Counted from the first letter of the stretch, positions 1-8,618 are shown. The stretch is DNA of 31,483 nt from Desulforamulus profundi (GCF_002607855.1 NZ_AWQQ01000055.1:1-31483); one strand, 5' to 3'. Notes: a model not told the origin generated them from the sequence alone. Translations and numbers: made by a program.

Positions 1-37
1 GTTGATTATATGTGGATTTATTGGTATCCTTGTCCAT
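1..37 (-). CDS. N-terminal 12 codons of an unidentified minus-strand gene (cut by window edge)
   Basis: On the minus strand an AAGGAGA Shine-Dalgarno (positions 50-44) lies about six bases before an ATG at 37, and the frame stays open to the window edge, reading MDKDTNKSTYNQ. A perfect TATAAT on the same strand at 95-90 could be its -10 element. Twelve residues are too few to name a product. Confidence 0.45.
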   Translation of the reverse strand, partial: MDKDTNKSTYNQ

Positions 38-210
38 GCGATGTCTCCTTATTTTTGAGATTATGGACAGGACTACCTGTTATACCTCAATTATAAGGAG
101 ATTTTAATCATTTTTACAGGATATTGCTGGAAAAACAATGATTTATTGGTTTTTTTCTAGAATTTTAGATATTGACATTTTGGAAATTTATTTATGCAAC
201 GCTAGTGATT

Positions 211-405
211 TTAATCTTCCATATCCAGTTTTTGGGGCATCATGATGACGCCAAAGGTCTTCGGGTCCGTGATCAGGGTGGACGCATCCTTCAGGGGGTA
301 AATCAATTCCGGGCTGGTGGCAGTGCCCACCACCGTATGGTTTTGCCGCGACCAAAAAAGACCTGATGACTGGTAAATTCCGGCCACCGGGTCTTCAGGG
401 GCCAT
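211..405 (-). pseudogene. relic of a larger protein, possibly an ABC-transporter permease (FtsX/MacB-type)
   Basis: A 64-codon minus-strand frame reads like real protein: VVGTATSPELIYPLKD is followed by a TDPKTFGVIMM stretch. I associate this weakly with the extracellular core domain of FtsX/MacB-type permeases. No Shine-Dalgarno precedes the first ATG (405), the piece is far too short for a permease, and nothing related flanks it. I take it as a decayed fragment. The family link is from memory of the pattern and is uncertain. The rest of 38-562 is AT-rich and shows no other gene. Confidence 0.3.
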
Positions 406-562
406 TGCTGGGAGAAAAACAATAATTCTTTCTTGTACGAAAAATTATAAGTTCTTGTTTGTTATTTAATAATATAACTGCATCATGTACTGGATTTGAT
501 GTCAGGTGTGCACAAATAAAACATATTCTGGCCTTATTACAGTGACAAATTCCTTGTAAAGT

Positions 563-1141
563 TTATTTAGGAATGTAAATAGTTTGCCCCACTTCCAACC
601 GATCGGGGTCAGCCAGAGGATTGGCCGCCAGCAGGGCATCCAAAGAGACGTTATATTCCCTGGCGATTTTCCAGAGGGTGTCGCCGGGCCGCACCACATG
701 CACCGTGTGGTCCAGCGGGGGGCCGCTCCCCGGGGCGGGTTTGGGTGCGGCGCCCCCCTTCTGGTTATAACCGGGCACAGCAGCAATGCGAACCGGTGTC
801 CCCACCGGGACCTGGGGGAATAGTTCTTCCGCATTCTGGTTGTGCATACGAATACACCCCAGCGAAACCAGTTTGCCGATGGAAGACGGGTTATTGGTGC
901 CATGAATGCCATAATTGCCTCCGGGGATATTTAACCCCATCCAGCGGCTGCCCAGCACGCCGCCGGGGTTGGTTACTTTATTGACCACTTTATAGTCACC
1001 CGCAGGCGTGGGAGTTGAGGATTTTCCCACCCCCACCGGATAAGTTTTTGATAATTGACCCCCCACATAAACACTCAGCTGCCGGGTTTGAGGGTTGATA
1101 AACAGCTCAATACCGGCACGGTACATTTTAGCATCGGTCAT
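563..1141 (-). CDS. L,D-transpeptidase (YkuD domain) with C-terminal LysM
   Basis: Predicted peptidoglycan cross-linking enzyme of 192 aa. The N-terminal half is a YkuD catalytic domain with the signature HGTNNP and, about 15 residues on, SLGCIRMHNQNAEEL, giving the catalytic His and Cys. A Pro/Gly-rich linker leads to a C-terminal LysM motif (HVVRPGDTLWKIAREY to VGQTIYIPK) that binds glycan strands. The ATG at 1141 is chosen because AAAGGAGG lies seven bases upstream; the longer frame from 1195 lacks such a site. No signal peptide is visible. Bacillus YkuD also lacks one and is a spore protein, so a spore or mother-cell role is possible here (inference). The domain order is the reverse of YkuD, where LysM comes first. 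Confidence 0.9.
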   Translation of the reverse strand: MTDAKMYRAGIELFINPQTRQLSVYVGGQLSKTYPVGVGKSSTPTPAGDYKVVNKVTNPGGVLGSRWMGLNIPGGNYGIHGTNNPSSIGKLVSLGCIRMHNQNAEELFPQVPVGTPVRIAAVPGYNQKGGAAPKPAPGSGPPLDHTVHVVRPGDTLWKIAREYNVSLDALLAANPLADPDRLEVGQTIYIPK

Positions 1142-1260
1142 CTTGCCGCCTCCTTTCAGGTCCGTTACTTCCATACTATGAAAACCCGCCTGCATGGGGG
1201 CCAGCGTACCGCCAGTATTTTTTATCCTTGGGTAGTAAATAATAGGAAGTAAAAGCTTAA

Positions 1261-1360
1261 GGGCATTTCTTACGGGTCTAGCTGTCAGCCATCAGCCATC
1301 AGGGTCAAAGGCTGAATGCTGATAGCTGAAGGCTGACGGCAGGACCCCAAAGAAATACCT
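1261..1360. repeat. palindromic intergenic element, copy 1
   Basis: Outer arms GGGCATTTCTTACGGGTCTA (1261-1280) and AGGACCCCAAAGAAATACCT (1341-1360) are imperfect inverted repeats. Between them lies an inner inverted repeat of CAGCCATCAGCC-type and GGCTGAAGGCTGACGGC-type sequence. The same arms recur near 25.0, 28.5 and 31.1 kb. No coding capacity is seen. It sits in the leader region of ispE. Confidence 0.7.
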
Positions 1361-1428
1361 ATGAGCAAAAGAAGGTTTTTCCACCGGACGTGGGGAATAG
1401 CAGTTTATTATTGCTTAGGGGGGAGAAC

Positions 1429-2277
1429 ATGGGACTGAGGCTGAATGCCCATGCCAAGATAAATCTAACGCTGGATGTCCTGTCCCGGCGTCCCGACGGG
1501 TACCACGAAGTGGAAATGATCATGCAGAGCATCGCACTGCATGACACCTTGGAAATGGAGTTTGAACCAAAGGAAATCGTTCTTACCGTGTCGGGGGTTC
1601 GTGTAACTGCCGGCCAGGACAATCTGGTTCTGAGGGCCGCCCGCTTGCTGCAGCAGCAGGCCGGGCCGGAGGCCGGGGCGAGAATTCACCTGCACAAGGA
1701 AATACCGGTGGCTGCCGGCCTGGCCGGCGGCTCCACCGATGCGGCTGCCGCCCTGCGGGGACTCAACCGGCTGTGGAACCTGGGGCTTGGTAATGAACAA
1801 CTGGTGAAACTGGCCGCCCAATTGGGGGCGGATGTATCCTTTTGCCTGACGGGCGGCACCGCCGTTGCCAGGGGCATAGGGGAAATCCTTACACCGCTGC
1901 CTCCGGCGCCCGCCTTTGGCGTAGTCCTGGTGAAACCGGCTTTTGGGGTCAGCACCGCAGCGGTTTACAGGGGACTGGACCTGGCGGACCTGGGCCGCAG
2001 GCCCGACACTCCGGCCATGGTCGGTGCCCTGCAGAAGGGGGACCTGGACCTGGTTGCCCGAAACCTGTGCAACGTGCTGGAGAGTGTCACCTTAAAGCTG
2101 CACCCGGAACTGCAGACCATTAAAGAACGGCTGCAAGAGGCGGGGTGCAGGGGCGTATTAATGTCCGGCAGCGGGCCCACCGTGTTTGGCTTAACCGCCG
2201 ATCAAAAAACAGCCGGTGAAATTGCCCGTCGAATCAACCTGCCGGAATGTCGGGTTTTGGCGGCCTTTATGGTATAA
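1429..2277 (+). CDS. ispE: 4-diphosphocytidyl-2-C-methyl-D-erythritol kinase
   Basis: GHMP-family kinase of the non-mevalonate (MEP) isoprenoid pathway. It phosphorylates the 2-hydroxyl of CDP-methylerythritol in the cytoplasm. The 282-aa product has the family's usual length. It opens with [20 protein letters not shown], carries the ATP-binding glycine motif [17 protein letters not shown] near residue 95, and ends with the substrate-side motif [15 protein letters not shown] 1429 is chosen because an AGGGGGGAGA ribosome site directly precedes it; an in-frame ATG at 1390 lacks one. The stop codon is embedded in a TATAAT box that may drive the next gene. ispE also lies just upstream of the purR-spoVG region in Bacillus, so the placement is conserved. 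Confidence 0.95.
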   Translation: MGLRLNAHAKINLTLDVLSRRPDGYHEVEMIMQSIALHDTLEMEFEPKEIVLTVSGVRVTAGQDNLVLRAARLLQQQAGPEAGARIHLHKEIPVAAGLAGGSTDAAAALRGLNRLWNLGLGNEQLVKLAAQLGADVSFCLTGGTAVARGIGEILTPLPPAPAFGVVLVKPAFGVSTAAVYRGLDLADLGRRPDTPAMVGALQKGDLDLVARNLCNVLESVTLKLHPELQTIKERLQEAGCRGVLMSGSGPTVFGLTADQKTAGEIARRINLPECRVLAAFMV

Positions 2278-2278
2278 T
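2270..2278 (+). promoter_or_regulatory. extended -10 sigma-A promoter candidate for the GntR gene
   Basis: TGGTATAAT is a perfect -10 with the TGN extension. It overlaps the ispE stop codon (TAA at 2275-2277) about 90 bases before the regulator's start. No good -35 is seen, as is common for extended -10 promoters. Confidence 0.45.
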
Positions 2279-2368
2279 GTGGTATATAAATGAAAGCAAT
2301 CCTTTACGAAGGAAAAAAGTAGCTGCTGACTAGGTTGGGGACCAAGAATGATTAAGGGGGCGGAGAGA

Positions 2369-3061
2369 ATGAGTGAACCAAGATTAGTACCGATTAAATT
2401 GGATGCTTACAAGCCTTTGCGGGAGATTGTTTTTGAGACCCTGCGGGAGGCCATCCTGTCCGGCAAACTGGAGCCCGGAGAACGATTGATGGAAATTCAG
2501 CTGGCCGAAGAAATGGGTGTCAGCCGCACCCCTGTCAGAGAAGCCATCCGCAAGCTGGAACTGGAGGGTTTCGTGGTCATGATTCCCCGCAAGGGAGCCT
2601 ATGTGGCGGGCATTTCCTTAAAGGATGTAACCGATGTTTTCGAGGTACGGGCCGCGCTGGAGGCGCTGGCCGCGGGGCTGGCCGCCGAACGGGCCACCGA
2701 GGAAGAGATTGAACAACTGCAGAGATCCCTTTTGGCTTATTCCGAGCAGACCAACCGGCAGGACATCAACGGCATTGTGGAAACGGACACCGATTTTCAC
2801 GATCTGCTTTACAAGGCCAGCCGCAACGAGCGGCTGCAGCTCATTATCACCCACCTGCGGGAAGTGATCCAGCGGGTGAGGACGGTATCCCTCTCCCAGC
2901 CGGGCAGAAGCAAAGATGCCGTGGAAGAACACCGGCAGATTGTGGACGCCATCGCGGACCGCAATGTAGAGCTAAGCCAGACGTTAGCCAGAGAGCATAT
3001 CTATAATGCGGAAAACAGCATGTTAAATTCCCTTAAGGGGGCACAAAAGAGGAATGATTGA
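2369..3061 (+). CDS. GntR-family transcriptional regulator, FadR subfamily
   Basis: DNA-binding repressor or activator of about 230 aa. The N-terminal winged helix includes LREAILSGKLEPGERLMEIQ and the recognition region EMGVSRTPVREAIRKLELEG, the GntR signature. The C-terminal alpha-helical FCD domain follows, with the acidic/His pattern FEVRAALEALAAGLAAE, DTDFHDLLYKAS and VEEHRQIVDAI that binds metal or small organic acids in FadR-type proteins. ATG 2369 is preferred because AAGGGGGCGGAGAGA precedes it; ATG 2348 would add seven residues. It overlaps the following nucleotidyltransferase by eight bases, so the two are co-transcribed. The effector cannot be told from sequence. Confidence 0.9.
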   Translation: MSEPRLVPIKLDAYKPLREIVFETLREAILSGKLEPGERLMEIQLAEEMGVSRTPVREAIRKLELEGFVVMIPRKGAYVAGISLKDVTDVFEVRAALEALAAGLAAERATEEEIEQLQRSLLAYSEQTNRQDINGIVETDTDFHDLLYKASRNERLQLIITHLREVIQRVRTVSLSQPGRSKDAVEEHRQIVDAIADRNVELSQTLAREHIYNAENSMLNSLKGAQKRND

Positions 3062-3836
3062 TGCGCTGGTTTTGGCCGGCAGTCCAAACAACGGAGCATT
3101 AAAAAACACAAGCAGGGAAAAATATGAAGCCCTGATTAAAATTGGGCCATGCAGCATGGTCACCTATGTGGTGAATGCCCTGAAAAATTCGGGGCAGATC
3201 GGCAGAATTCTGGTGGTGGCCCCCCCGGCCGTGAAGAAGGTGCTGTCACCGGAGGTCCATTGGGCAGCATCCGGCCAAACTATGATGGAAAATCTCCAGC
3301 GGGGTTGTGCTCTGATGGAGCGCCCCTTTTTGCTGGCCACTTGCGACATCCCGCTGCTGACTCCAGGGGCGGTAACAGGATTTTTGGGCCTTTGCGGGGA
3401 CAACCGTGACGATCTTTATTTCCCGCTGGTTCCCAGGGAAGCGGTGGAGGGAAAATACCCCGGGGCCAAACGGACATATGTGAAATTTAAGGAAGGGGTT
3501 TTCACTGGGGGGAACCTGTTTTTGGTCAACCCCCGGGTGGTTAAACATTGTCTGGGCATCGGCCGGGAGTTGATCCATTTACGTAAAAACCCCCTGGCCC
3601 TGGCGCGCCGGGTAGGAATCTCCCTGCTCTTTAAACTGCTGCTGCGGGTTCTGACACTAAAGGAAGTGGAAGAGAGGGCTTCCCGGCTGTTGGGCATCAA
3701 GGGCCGGTCGGTCATTTGCCCTTACCCGGAGGTGGGGATGGATGTGGATAAACCGGCGGACCTGCAATTGGCGCGCCGGGTGCTGGGATTTGAAGAGCGG
3801 CAGGTGTCCGCCAAGGAACTGTGCAGGGTGCCATAA
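3054..3836 (+). CDS. MobA-like nucleotidyltransferase family protein
   Basis: 260-aa protein with an NTP-transferase fold. It starts ALVLAGSPNNG, a degenerate form of the LAGGxSxRMG nucleotide-binding loop, with the usual GG replaced by GS and the Arg-rich part missing. It continues with a conserved Lys segment, ATCDIPLLTPGAVTGFL (the D-x-P metal-site motif seen in MobA/GlmU-type enzymes), and ends with a GMDVDKPADLQLA motif typical of the family's C-terminus. The transferred nucleotide and acceptor are unknown; a role in cofactor or sugar-nucleotide synthesis is possible. It is translationally coupled to the GntR gene. The altered loop means substrate should not be assumed from MobA. Confidence 0.8.
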   Translation: MIDALVLAGSPNNGALKNTSREKYEALIKIGPCSMVTYVVNALKNSGQIGRILVVAPPAVKKVLSPEVHWAASGQTMMENLQRGCALMERPFLLATCDIPLLTPGAVTGFLGLCGDNRDDLYFPLVPREAVEGKYPGAKRTYVKFKEGVFTGGNLFLVNPRVVKHCLGIGRELIHLRKNPLALARRVGISLLFKLLLRVLTLKEVEERASRLLGIKGRSVICPYPEVGMDVDKPADLQLARRVLGFEERQVSAKELCRVP

Positions 3837-3898
3837 AAGATTTCGTATTAAAACGGCCCGGTATTATCCTTTAACTCAGACCATAAGGAGCAGGCAGA

Positions 3899-5116
3899 AT
3901 GGCCAACAGGTTTGTAACCCTCAACGACATTTTTGAAGCCAGGGAACGGCTGAAGGGCATCAGCAGGCATACCCCGCTGGAACCCTCTGAATTTTTCAGT
4001 CAAATGACCGGCTCCAACGTATTTTTAAAGCTGGAGAACCTGCAAAAAACCGGTTCCTTTAAACTAAGGGGCGCCTACAATAAAATAGCTGCCCTGGGGA
4101 AGGACGCCGGTAAAGGTGTGGTAGCGGCTTCGGCGGGCAACCACGCCCAGGGAGTGGCCCTGGCCTCCAGCCAGGCATCCATTCCGGCCACCATCGTCAT
4201 GCCCGAGGGGGCGCCCATTACCAAGGTGGAAAGAACCCGCTCCTACGGTGCCCATGTGGTGCTGGCGGGGCAGGGCTACGACGATGCCTTCCGCCGGGCC
4301 CGGGAGATCCGGCAGGAAACCGGGGCGGTCTTTGTGCATGCCTTTGATGACCCGCTGGTGATCGCCGGGCAGGGTACCGTCGGGCTGGAACTGCTGGAAG
4401 ACCTGCCCGATGTGGAGGCGGTTTTGGTTCCCATCGGCGGCGGGGGGTTAATTTCCGGCATCGCCTGCGCCATCAAGGAACAAAGACCGGAGGTGCGAAT
4501 CATCGGGGTGGAAGCCTCGGATGCACCCTGCATGCTGCAGGCCTGCCGCATTGGCAAAGTCCATGAATTAACGTCCGCCCAAACCATTGCCGACGGCATC
4601 GCCGTACGCCGGCCGGGAGACCTTACCTTTGAAATGGTACAGCATTATGTGGACCAAATTGTCACAGTGGATGACGAGGAAATCGCCTGGGCCATTTTGA
4701 TGCTGCTGGAAAGCTCCAAGCTGGTGGTGGAAGGTGCCGGGGCGGTGGGGATCTCCGCCTTGCTGCATAAAAAATGCGACCTCTGCGGCAAAAAAGTGGC
4801 GGTTATCCTGAGCGGCGGCAATATTGATGTGAACGTTATCTCTATCATTATTGAGCGCGGACTGGTAAAGGCAGGCCGATATCTAAGGCTGCGCACCATT
4901 GTCACCGACAAACCGGGTTCCCTGCAAAAACTTTTGTCTGCCCTGGCGGCCAGCGGGGCCAACGTGATTTCCATAGCCCACGACCGCATTAAGCCCAACG
5001 TACCCTTAAAGCAGGCGGAGGTGGAAATCTCCCTGGAGACCCGCAATGCCGACCACATTGCAGCAATTGTCGAATCCTTAGAAAAAAAGGGGTATGTGTT
5101 GGATATCTTGAAATAA
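3899..5116 (+). CDS. ilvA: threonine ammonia-lyase with C-terminal ACT domain
   Basis: PLP-dependent enzyme converting L-threonine to 2-oxobutanoate and ammonia, the entry to isoleucine synthesis. The fold-type II core contains SGSFK-type TGSFKLRGAYNKI with the PLP lysine at residue 55, SAGNHAQGVA, and the phosphate-binding glycine loop GGGGLISG. A single ACT domain follows at about residues 325-405 (LRTIVTDKPGSLQKLLSALA). The 405-aa length with one ACT domain matches the Clostridia/TdcB-like form rather than the two-ACT E. coli IlvA, so regulation by isoleucine, valine or AMP is not decided by sequence. The start is supported by TAAGGAGCAGG upstream. A sigma-H promoter for spoVG follows its stop. 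Confidence 0.93.
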   Translation: MANRFVTLNDIFEARERLKGISRHTPLEPSEFFSQMTGSNVFLKLENLQKTGSFKLRGAYNKIAALGKDAGKGVVAASAGNHAQGVALASSQASIPATIVMPEGAPITKVERTRSYGAHVVLAGQGYDDAFRRAREIRQETGAVFVHAFDDPLVIAGQGTVGLELLEDLPDVEAVLVPIGGGGLISGIACAIKEQRPEVRIIGVEASDAPCMLQACRIGKVHELTSAQTIADGIAVRRPGDLTFEMVQHYVDQIVTVDDEEIAWAILMLLESSKLVVEGAGAVGISALLHKKCDLCGKKVAVILSGGNIDVNVISIIIERGLVKAGRYLRLRTIVTDKPGSLQKLLSALAASGANVISIAHDRIKPNVPLKQAEVEISLETRNADHIAAIVESLEKKGYVLDILK

Positions 5117-5160
5117 TACGAAAAAACCGCTAGAGAAATTAAAAGAAAGTTTTGAAATAA

Positions 5161-5189
5161 GCAGGAATTTCCTTTCCACTGCAGAATTA
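5161..5189 (+). promoter_or_regulatory. sigma-H promoter of spoVG
   Basis: GCAGGAATT - 11 bases - GCAGAATTA matches the sigma-H consensus RNAGGAWWW-N11/12-RNNGAATWW at every position. Bacillus spoVG is a classic sigma-H gene. The ATG-less TTG start lies about 45 bases downstream. Confidence 0.8.
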
Positions 5190-5233
5190 ACTAGCCCAAC
5201 AGAAGTTGACGCAGCGGAAGGTGGTGAAAAATC

Positions 5234-5488
5234 TTGCATGTAACCGATGTGCGGGTACGAAAGGTACTCATGGAGGGCAAAATGAAAGCCATTGTGTCCG
5301 TCACTCTGAATGACGCCTTTGTGATCCACGATGTCAAGGTTGTTGAGGGTCAAAACGGTTTGTTCGTGGCAATGCCCAGCAGAAAAACTCCGGACGGCGA
5401 GTTTCGTGATATCGCTCACCCCATTAATTCTTCAGCCAGAGAAATCATCCAAAATGCCGTACTGCAAGCCTACCAGGAAGCCATTTAA
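5234..5488 (+). CDS. spoVG: septation / sporulation regulator SpoVG
   Basis: 84-aa RNA- and DNA-binding regulator that affects asymmetric septation at the onset of sporulation. It begins [20 protein letters not shown] and contains the conserved [11 protein letters not shown] and [20 protein letters not shown] segments; length equals the usual 84-97 aa. The start is TTG at 5234, supported by GGAAGGTGGTGA immediately upstream. It is monocistronic in this window: a sigma-H promoter precedes it and a strong terminator follows, separating it from glmU. Confidence 0.96.
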   Translation: MHVTDVRVRKVLMEGKMKAIVSVTLNDAFVIHDVKVVEGQNGLFVAMPSRKTPDGEFRDIAHPINSSAREIIQNAVLQAYQEAI

Positions 5489-5510
5489 CTCTATGGCCAA
5501 AAATATTCTC

Positions 5511-5539
5511 AGGGAGCATACAAGCTCCCTTTTATTTTT
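5511..5539 (+). terminator. Rho-independent terminator after spoVG
   Basis: AGGGAGC / GCTCCCT stem with a six-base loop (5511-5530) followed by TTTTATTTTT. Confidence 0.85.
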
Positions 5540-5625
5540 CTAAATATTCTTTGTATTATTGGTTTTTGTCATTATAAAAAGGAAATCATGCTTTTTTGTG
5601 GTAAAATTACGGTTGGTAGAAAAAC

Positions 5626-5652
5626 TTGCGCCTGATAAGGATATGATATAGT
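5626..5652 (+). promoter_or_regulatory. possible sigma-A promoter of glmU
   Basis: TGATATAGT forms an extended -10 (TATAGT 5647-5652), and TTGCGC at 5626 is a weak -35 at a short 15-base spacing. It lies just after the spoVG terminator and 25 bases before the glmU start. Confidence 0.4.
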
Positions 5653-5676
5653 AAGAAAGAAAAAGGGGGGCACCGG

Positions 5677-7040
5677 ATGGAACTTGCTGCGGTAATCCTG
5701 GCAGCCGGCAAAGGAACCAGAATGAAATCGGATTTACCAAAAGTGTTGCACAGGGTAGGCGGCCGGCCAATGTTGGGGCATGTGTTACATTCCGTGATTG
5801 GTGCCGGAGCTACCAAAACTGTGGTGGTGGCCGGCTTTGGAGCCCAACAGGTGACGGATTTTCTGGGAGACAGTGCCAGGGTGGTGCTGCAGGAAGAACA
5901 GTTGGGAACAGCCCATGCTTTGCTGCAGACAGAAGGTGAATTTGCCCGGTGCACCGGTGACCTGCTGGTTGTTTGCGGGGATACGCCCCTTTTGCGGGCG
6001 AGTACCCTGGCGACACTGGCCCGAACCCACCGGGAATCCGGAGCGGTGGCTACGTTGCTCACCGCAGAGATGGCTGACCCAACGGGATATGGCCGGGTGA
6101 TTCGGACGACCGCCGGGAGCGTGTCCCGCATTGTCGAGCAAAAGGACGCCTCACCGGAAGAACTCATGGTCAAAGAAATCAACACAGGGGTCTATTGTTT
6201 TAGCGTGCCCGGACTGTTTGACGCGCTCAAGGAAATATCCCCTGCCAATGCCCAGGGGGAATATTACCTTACGGATATTATTCAAATTTTTGTAAACAGG
6301 GGACTCACCGTGCAGGCAGTAACCCTGGAGGATGCCCGGGAGGTGCAGGGAATTAATGACCGCATTCAGCTCTCCCAGGCAGAAACGGTCCTCCGCCGGC
6401 GGGTGCTGGAGGAACTGATGGTCCAGGGTGTTACCGTTATGGATCCTGACAACACCTATATCGACCCGGACGTCAAGATCGGACGGGATACCGTGGTCCT
6501 ACCCTTTACCTTTCTGCAGGGGAAAACCGAAATCGGCAGCCATTGCACCATCGGCCCCGGCAGTAAGATTACCGACTGTGTGATTGGAGATCAGGTGGAA
6601 ATCCAATATTCGGTCCTGCTGGAGAGCCGTATCGGCAGCCATACCGTGATCGGCCCCTATGCTATATTCGTCCGGGAACCGTCATCGGGGAGCACGCCAA
6701 GGTGGGAGACTTTGTGGAAATTAAAAAATCCACCATCGGCAACGGCAGCAAAATACCCCATTTGAGTTATGTGGGGGACGCCACCATCGGGGAAAAGGTC
6801 AATGTGGGGGCAGGCACCATTACCTGCAACTACGACGGGAAAAACAAGTACCAGACCATCCTTGAGGACGGGGCCTTTATCGGCAGCAATACCAACCTGG
6901 TGGCCCCGGTAAAGGTGGGCCGCAACGCGGTGGTTGCAGCGGGTTCCACCATTACCAAGGATGTGCCGGAGCACGCCCTGGGAGTGGCCAGGGAGCGCCA
7001 AACCAATCTGGCCGATTGGGCGAAGAAAAGAAAAGAGTAG
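5677..7040 (+). CDS. glmU: bifunctional GlcNAc-1-P uridyltransferase / GlcN-1-P acetyltransferase, broken by a -1 frameshift
   Basis: Makes UDP-N-acetylglucosamine for peptidoglycan: acetylates glucosamine-1-phosphate, then transfers UMP. The N-terminal pyrophosphorylase domain has [28 protein letters not shown] and CGDTPLLR. The C-terminal left-handed beta-helix has hexapeptides and the acetyl-CoA site [19 protein letters not shown]. Frame 1 runs to about residue 328 (HTVIGPYA), where the reading should continue [20 protein letters not shown]. That continuation is encoded one frame over, and restoring one base at 6661-6663 (GCTAT to GCCTAT) rejoins it into a normal 454-aa protein. GlmU is essential, so the break is probably an error in the sequence. 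AAGGGGGGCACC precedes ATG 5677. Confidence 0.93.
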
Positions 7041-7097
7041 TCTTTAGGGTTTTGCTTCCAGCCTTTAGCCGCCAGCTCTCAGCCTTTACGTTTTTCT

Positions 7098-7141
7098 GTG
7101 GGTTAGCCTACGGTCTTGACAAATGTATGTCAATAACCCAC
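7098..7141 (+). promoter_or_regulatory. nested inverted repeat in the prs leader
   Basis: GTGGGTTA (7098-7105) pairs with TAACCCAC (7134-7141). Inside it TTGACA (7116-7121) pairs with TGTCAA (7128-7133) around AATGTA, leaving a ten-base bulge on one side only. It can act as an RNA hairpin or a dyad operator. Its function is unknown. Confidence 0.45.
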
Positions 7142-7186
7142 CATTGACTGATGGCGGGTATAAACTTTATTTTTGGAGGTTAATCA

Positions 7187-8133
7187 ATGTCTTCCGGTAG
7201 CAAACGATTAAAAATATTTGCGGGGAACGCCAACCCGGAATTAGCCAAGGAAATTTGCCAGTACCTTGGCGTCGCCATGGGAAGGTCCCAAGTAATCCGT
7301 TTCAGTGATGGGGAGATCCGGGTGAAAGTGGATGAAAGCGTGCGGGGCTCGGATGCCTTTATCATTCAGCCCACCTCCACACCGGTCAATGAGCATTTAA
7401 TGGAAATGTTAATCATGGCCGATGCCCTGCGCCGGGCCTCCGCCCGCCGCATTACAGCGGTAATCCCCTATTACGGGTATGCCCGGCAGGACCGTAAAAC
7501 CCGGGCCAGGGATCCCATTACCGCCAAACTGGTGGCCAACATCCTGACGGCCAGCGGCTGCCGCAGGATGATCACCATGGACCTGCACGCCGGCCAGATT
7601 CAGGGCTTTTTTGACATTCCGGTGGACCACCTGCCGGCGGTCCCTATTTTGGCGGAGTACTTCCAGCAAAACCTGAAGGATGATGTGGTGGTGGTGTCGC
7701 CGGACATCGGAGGGGTGACCCGGGCCAGGGACCTGGCAGAGCGCATCGGCGCGCCCCTGGCCATTATCGATAAACGGCGCCCGGAACCCAACGTGGCCGA
7801 GGTTACCAATATCATCGGCAGCATTAAGGGCAAAGCGGTCATCATGATTGATGACATTATCGACACCGCCGGTACCATTACCAAAGGAGCCGCTGCCTGA
7901 TGGAACGGGGGGCCAAGGAAATTTACGTCTGCGGCACCCATGCGGTTCTTTCCGGCCCGGCCATTCAACGGTTGGAGGAATCAGTTATTAAAGAGGTGGT
8001 TATCACCAACACCATTCCCCTGCCGCCAGAAAAAATGATTGATAAAATTAAGGTATTGTCTGTGGCGCCTCTGCTGGGTGAAGCTATTATTCGCATACAT
8101 GAAGATCTTTCCGTCAGCAAATTGTTCTCATAA
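7187..8133 (+). CDS. prs: ribose-phosphate pyrophosphokinase, broken by a -1 frameshift
   Basis: Makes PRPP from ribose-5-phosphate and ATP for purine, pyrimidine, His, Trp and NAD synthesis. Recognisable parts are [12 protein letters not shown], the flexible-loop region [48 protein letters not shown] (usually SPDHGGV or SPDVGGV) and the PRPP loop [16 protein letters not shown]. The frame stops at 7898-7900 after GAAA. The next frame continues [20 protein letters not shown] without loss, and one extra C in the CC at 7896-7897 restores a 315-aa protein of exactly normal length. TTGGAGG precedes ATG 7187. The essential function argues for a sequence error. Confidence 0.94.
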
Positions 8134-8140
8134 AGGATAC

Positions 8141-8173
8141 AACCCCGGTGTATTTAACACAGCCGGGGTTTTT
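8141..8173 (+). terminator. Rho-independent terminator after prs
   Basis: AACCCCGG (8141-8148) pairs with CCGGGGTT (8163-8170), followed by a short T tract. It marks the end of the glmU-prs unit; in Bacillus ctc would follow, but here unrelated genes begin. Confidence 0.85.
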
Positions 8174-8295
8174 GCTTTTCTTATCGGTTTCACTTTCCCG
8201 GCAGAAGGGGTCGGACTTTCCGGATGGGCAGATAAACTTTAATCTTACATTTTCCTGTCAATTGTCCACCTCCACACAACCTCCATAGGACCCTA

Positions 8296-8304
8296 TGCTA
8301 TAAT
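8296..8304 (+). promoter_or_regulatory. extended -10 sigma-A promoter candidate
   Basis: TGCTATAAT is a perfect extended -10, about 30 bases before the GGAGGTGA ribosome site of the small CxxC gene. Confidence 0.45.
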
Positions 8305-8335
8305 TTTTCTATATTTCACCGGAGGTGACGGAGAC

Positions 8336-8618
8336 ATGGCCCGCGTAAATCAATGGGTGTAATTCCCTTTGAACCCGAGAGAAAATTTGCCGCCAAGTAT
8401 TTCCGCAAGGAATTCCGGGTACGGGTGGTGGTAAAGGGGGCACTGGAAGTCGTTTGCCCCGTTGCAAAACCATGTGGTCGGAGAACGGCGTGGTGGATGT
8501 GGATGCGAAAAAGCTGCAGGAAGAGGCGCACCTGCTGGCGGCAGCCTGTATCATTGCAATTGTCATGGAGATTTTTAAATGGGTGACCAAACCCTCCGTA
8601 ACGAAACCAGACCTCTAA
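8336..8618 (+). CDS. small CxxC protein of unknown function, broken by two -1 frameshifts
   Basis: A strong GGAGGTGA (8321-8328) sits seven bases before ATG 8336, but that frame stops after eight codons. The next frame encodes KSMGVIPFEPERKFAAKYF and on to GALEVVCP. The third frame then encodes RCKTMWSENGVVDVDAKK, a hydrophobic LLAAACIIAIVMEIFKW helix and VTKPSVTKPDL. Restoring one base at 8338-8342 and one C in the C-run at 8457-8460 joins all three into one 94-aa protein with a CPRC motif and a C-terminal membrane-like helix. The joined protein is coherent, and the two shifts have the same sign as those in neighbouring genes. I do not recognise the family. A tiny two-Cys metal or redox site is possible. 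Confidence 0.55.

Noticed and set aside
7041..7095. a further copy of the palindromic element between glmU and prs
   Set aside because: CAGCCTTTAGCCGCCAGC-type fragments are present, but no outer arm can be recognised; too decayed to call.
7890..7905. programmed frameshift in prs
   Set aside because: No slippery heptamer, downstream pseudoknot or internal Shine-Dalgarno is evident, and the same -1 defect occurs in five other genes.
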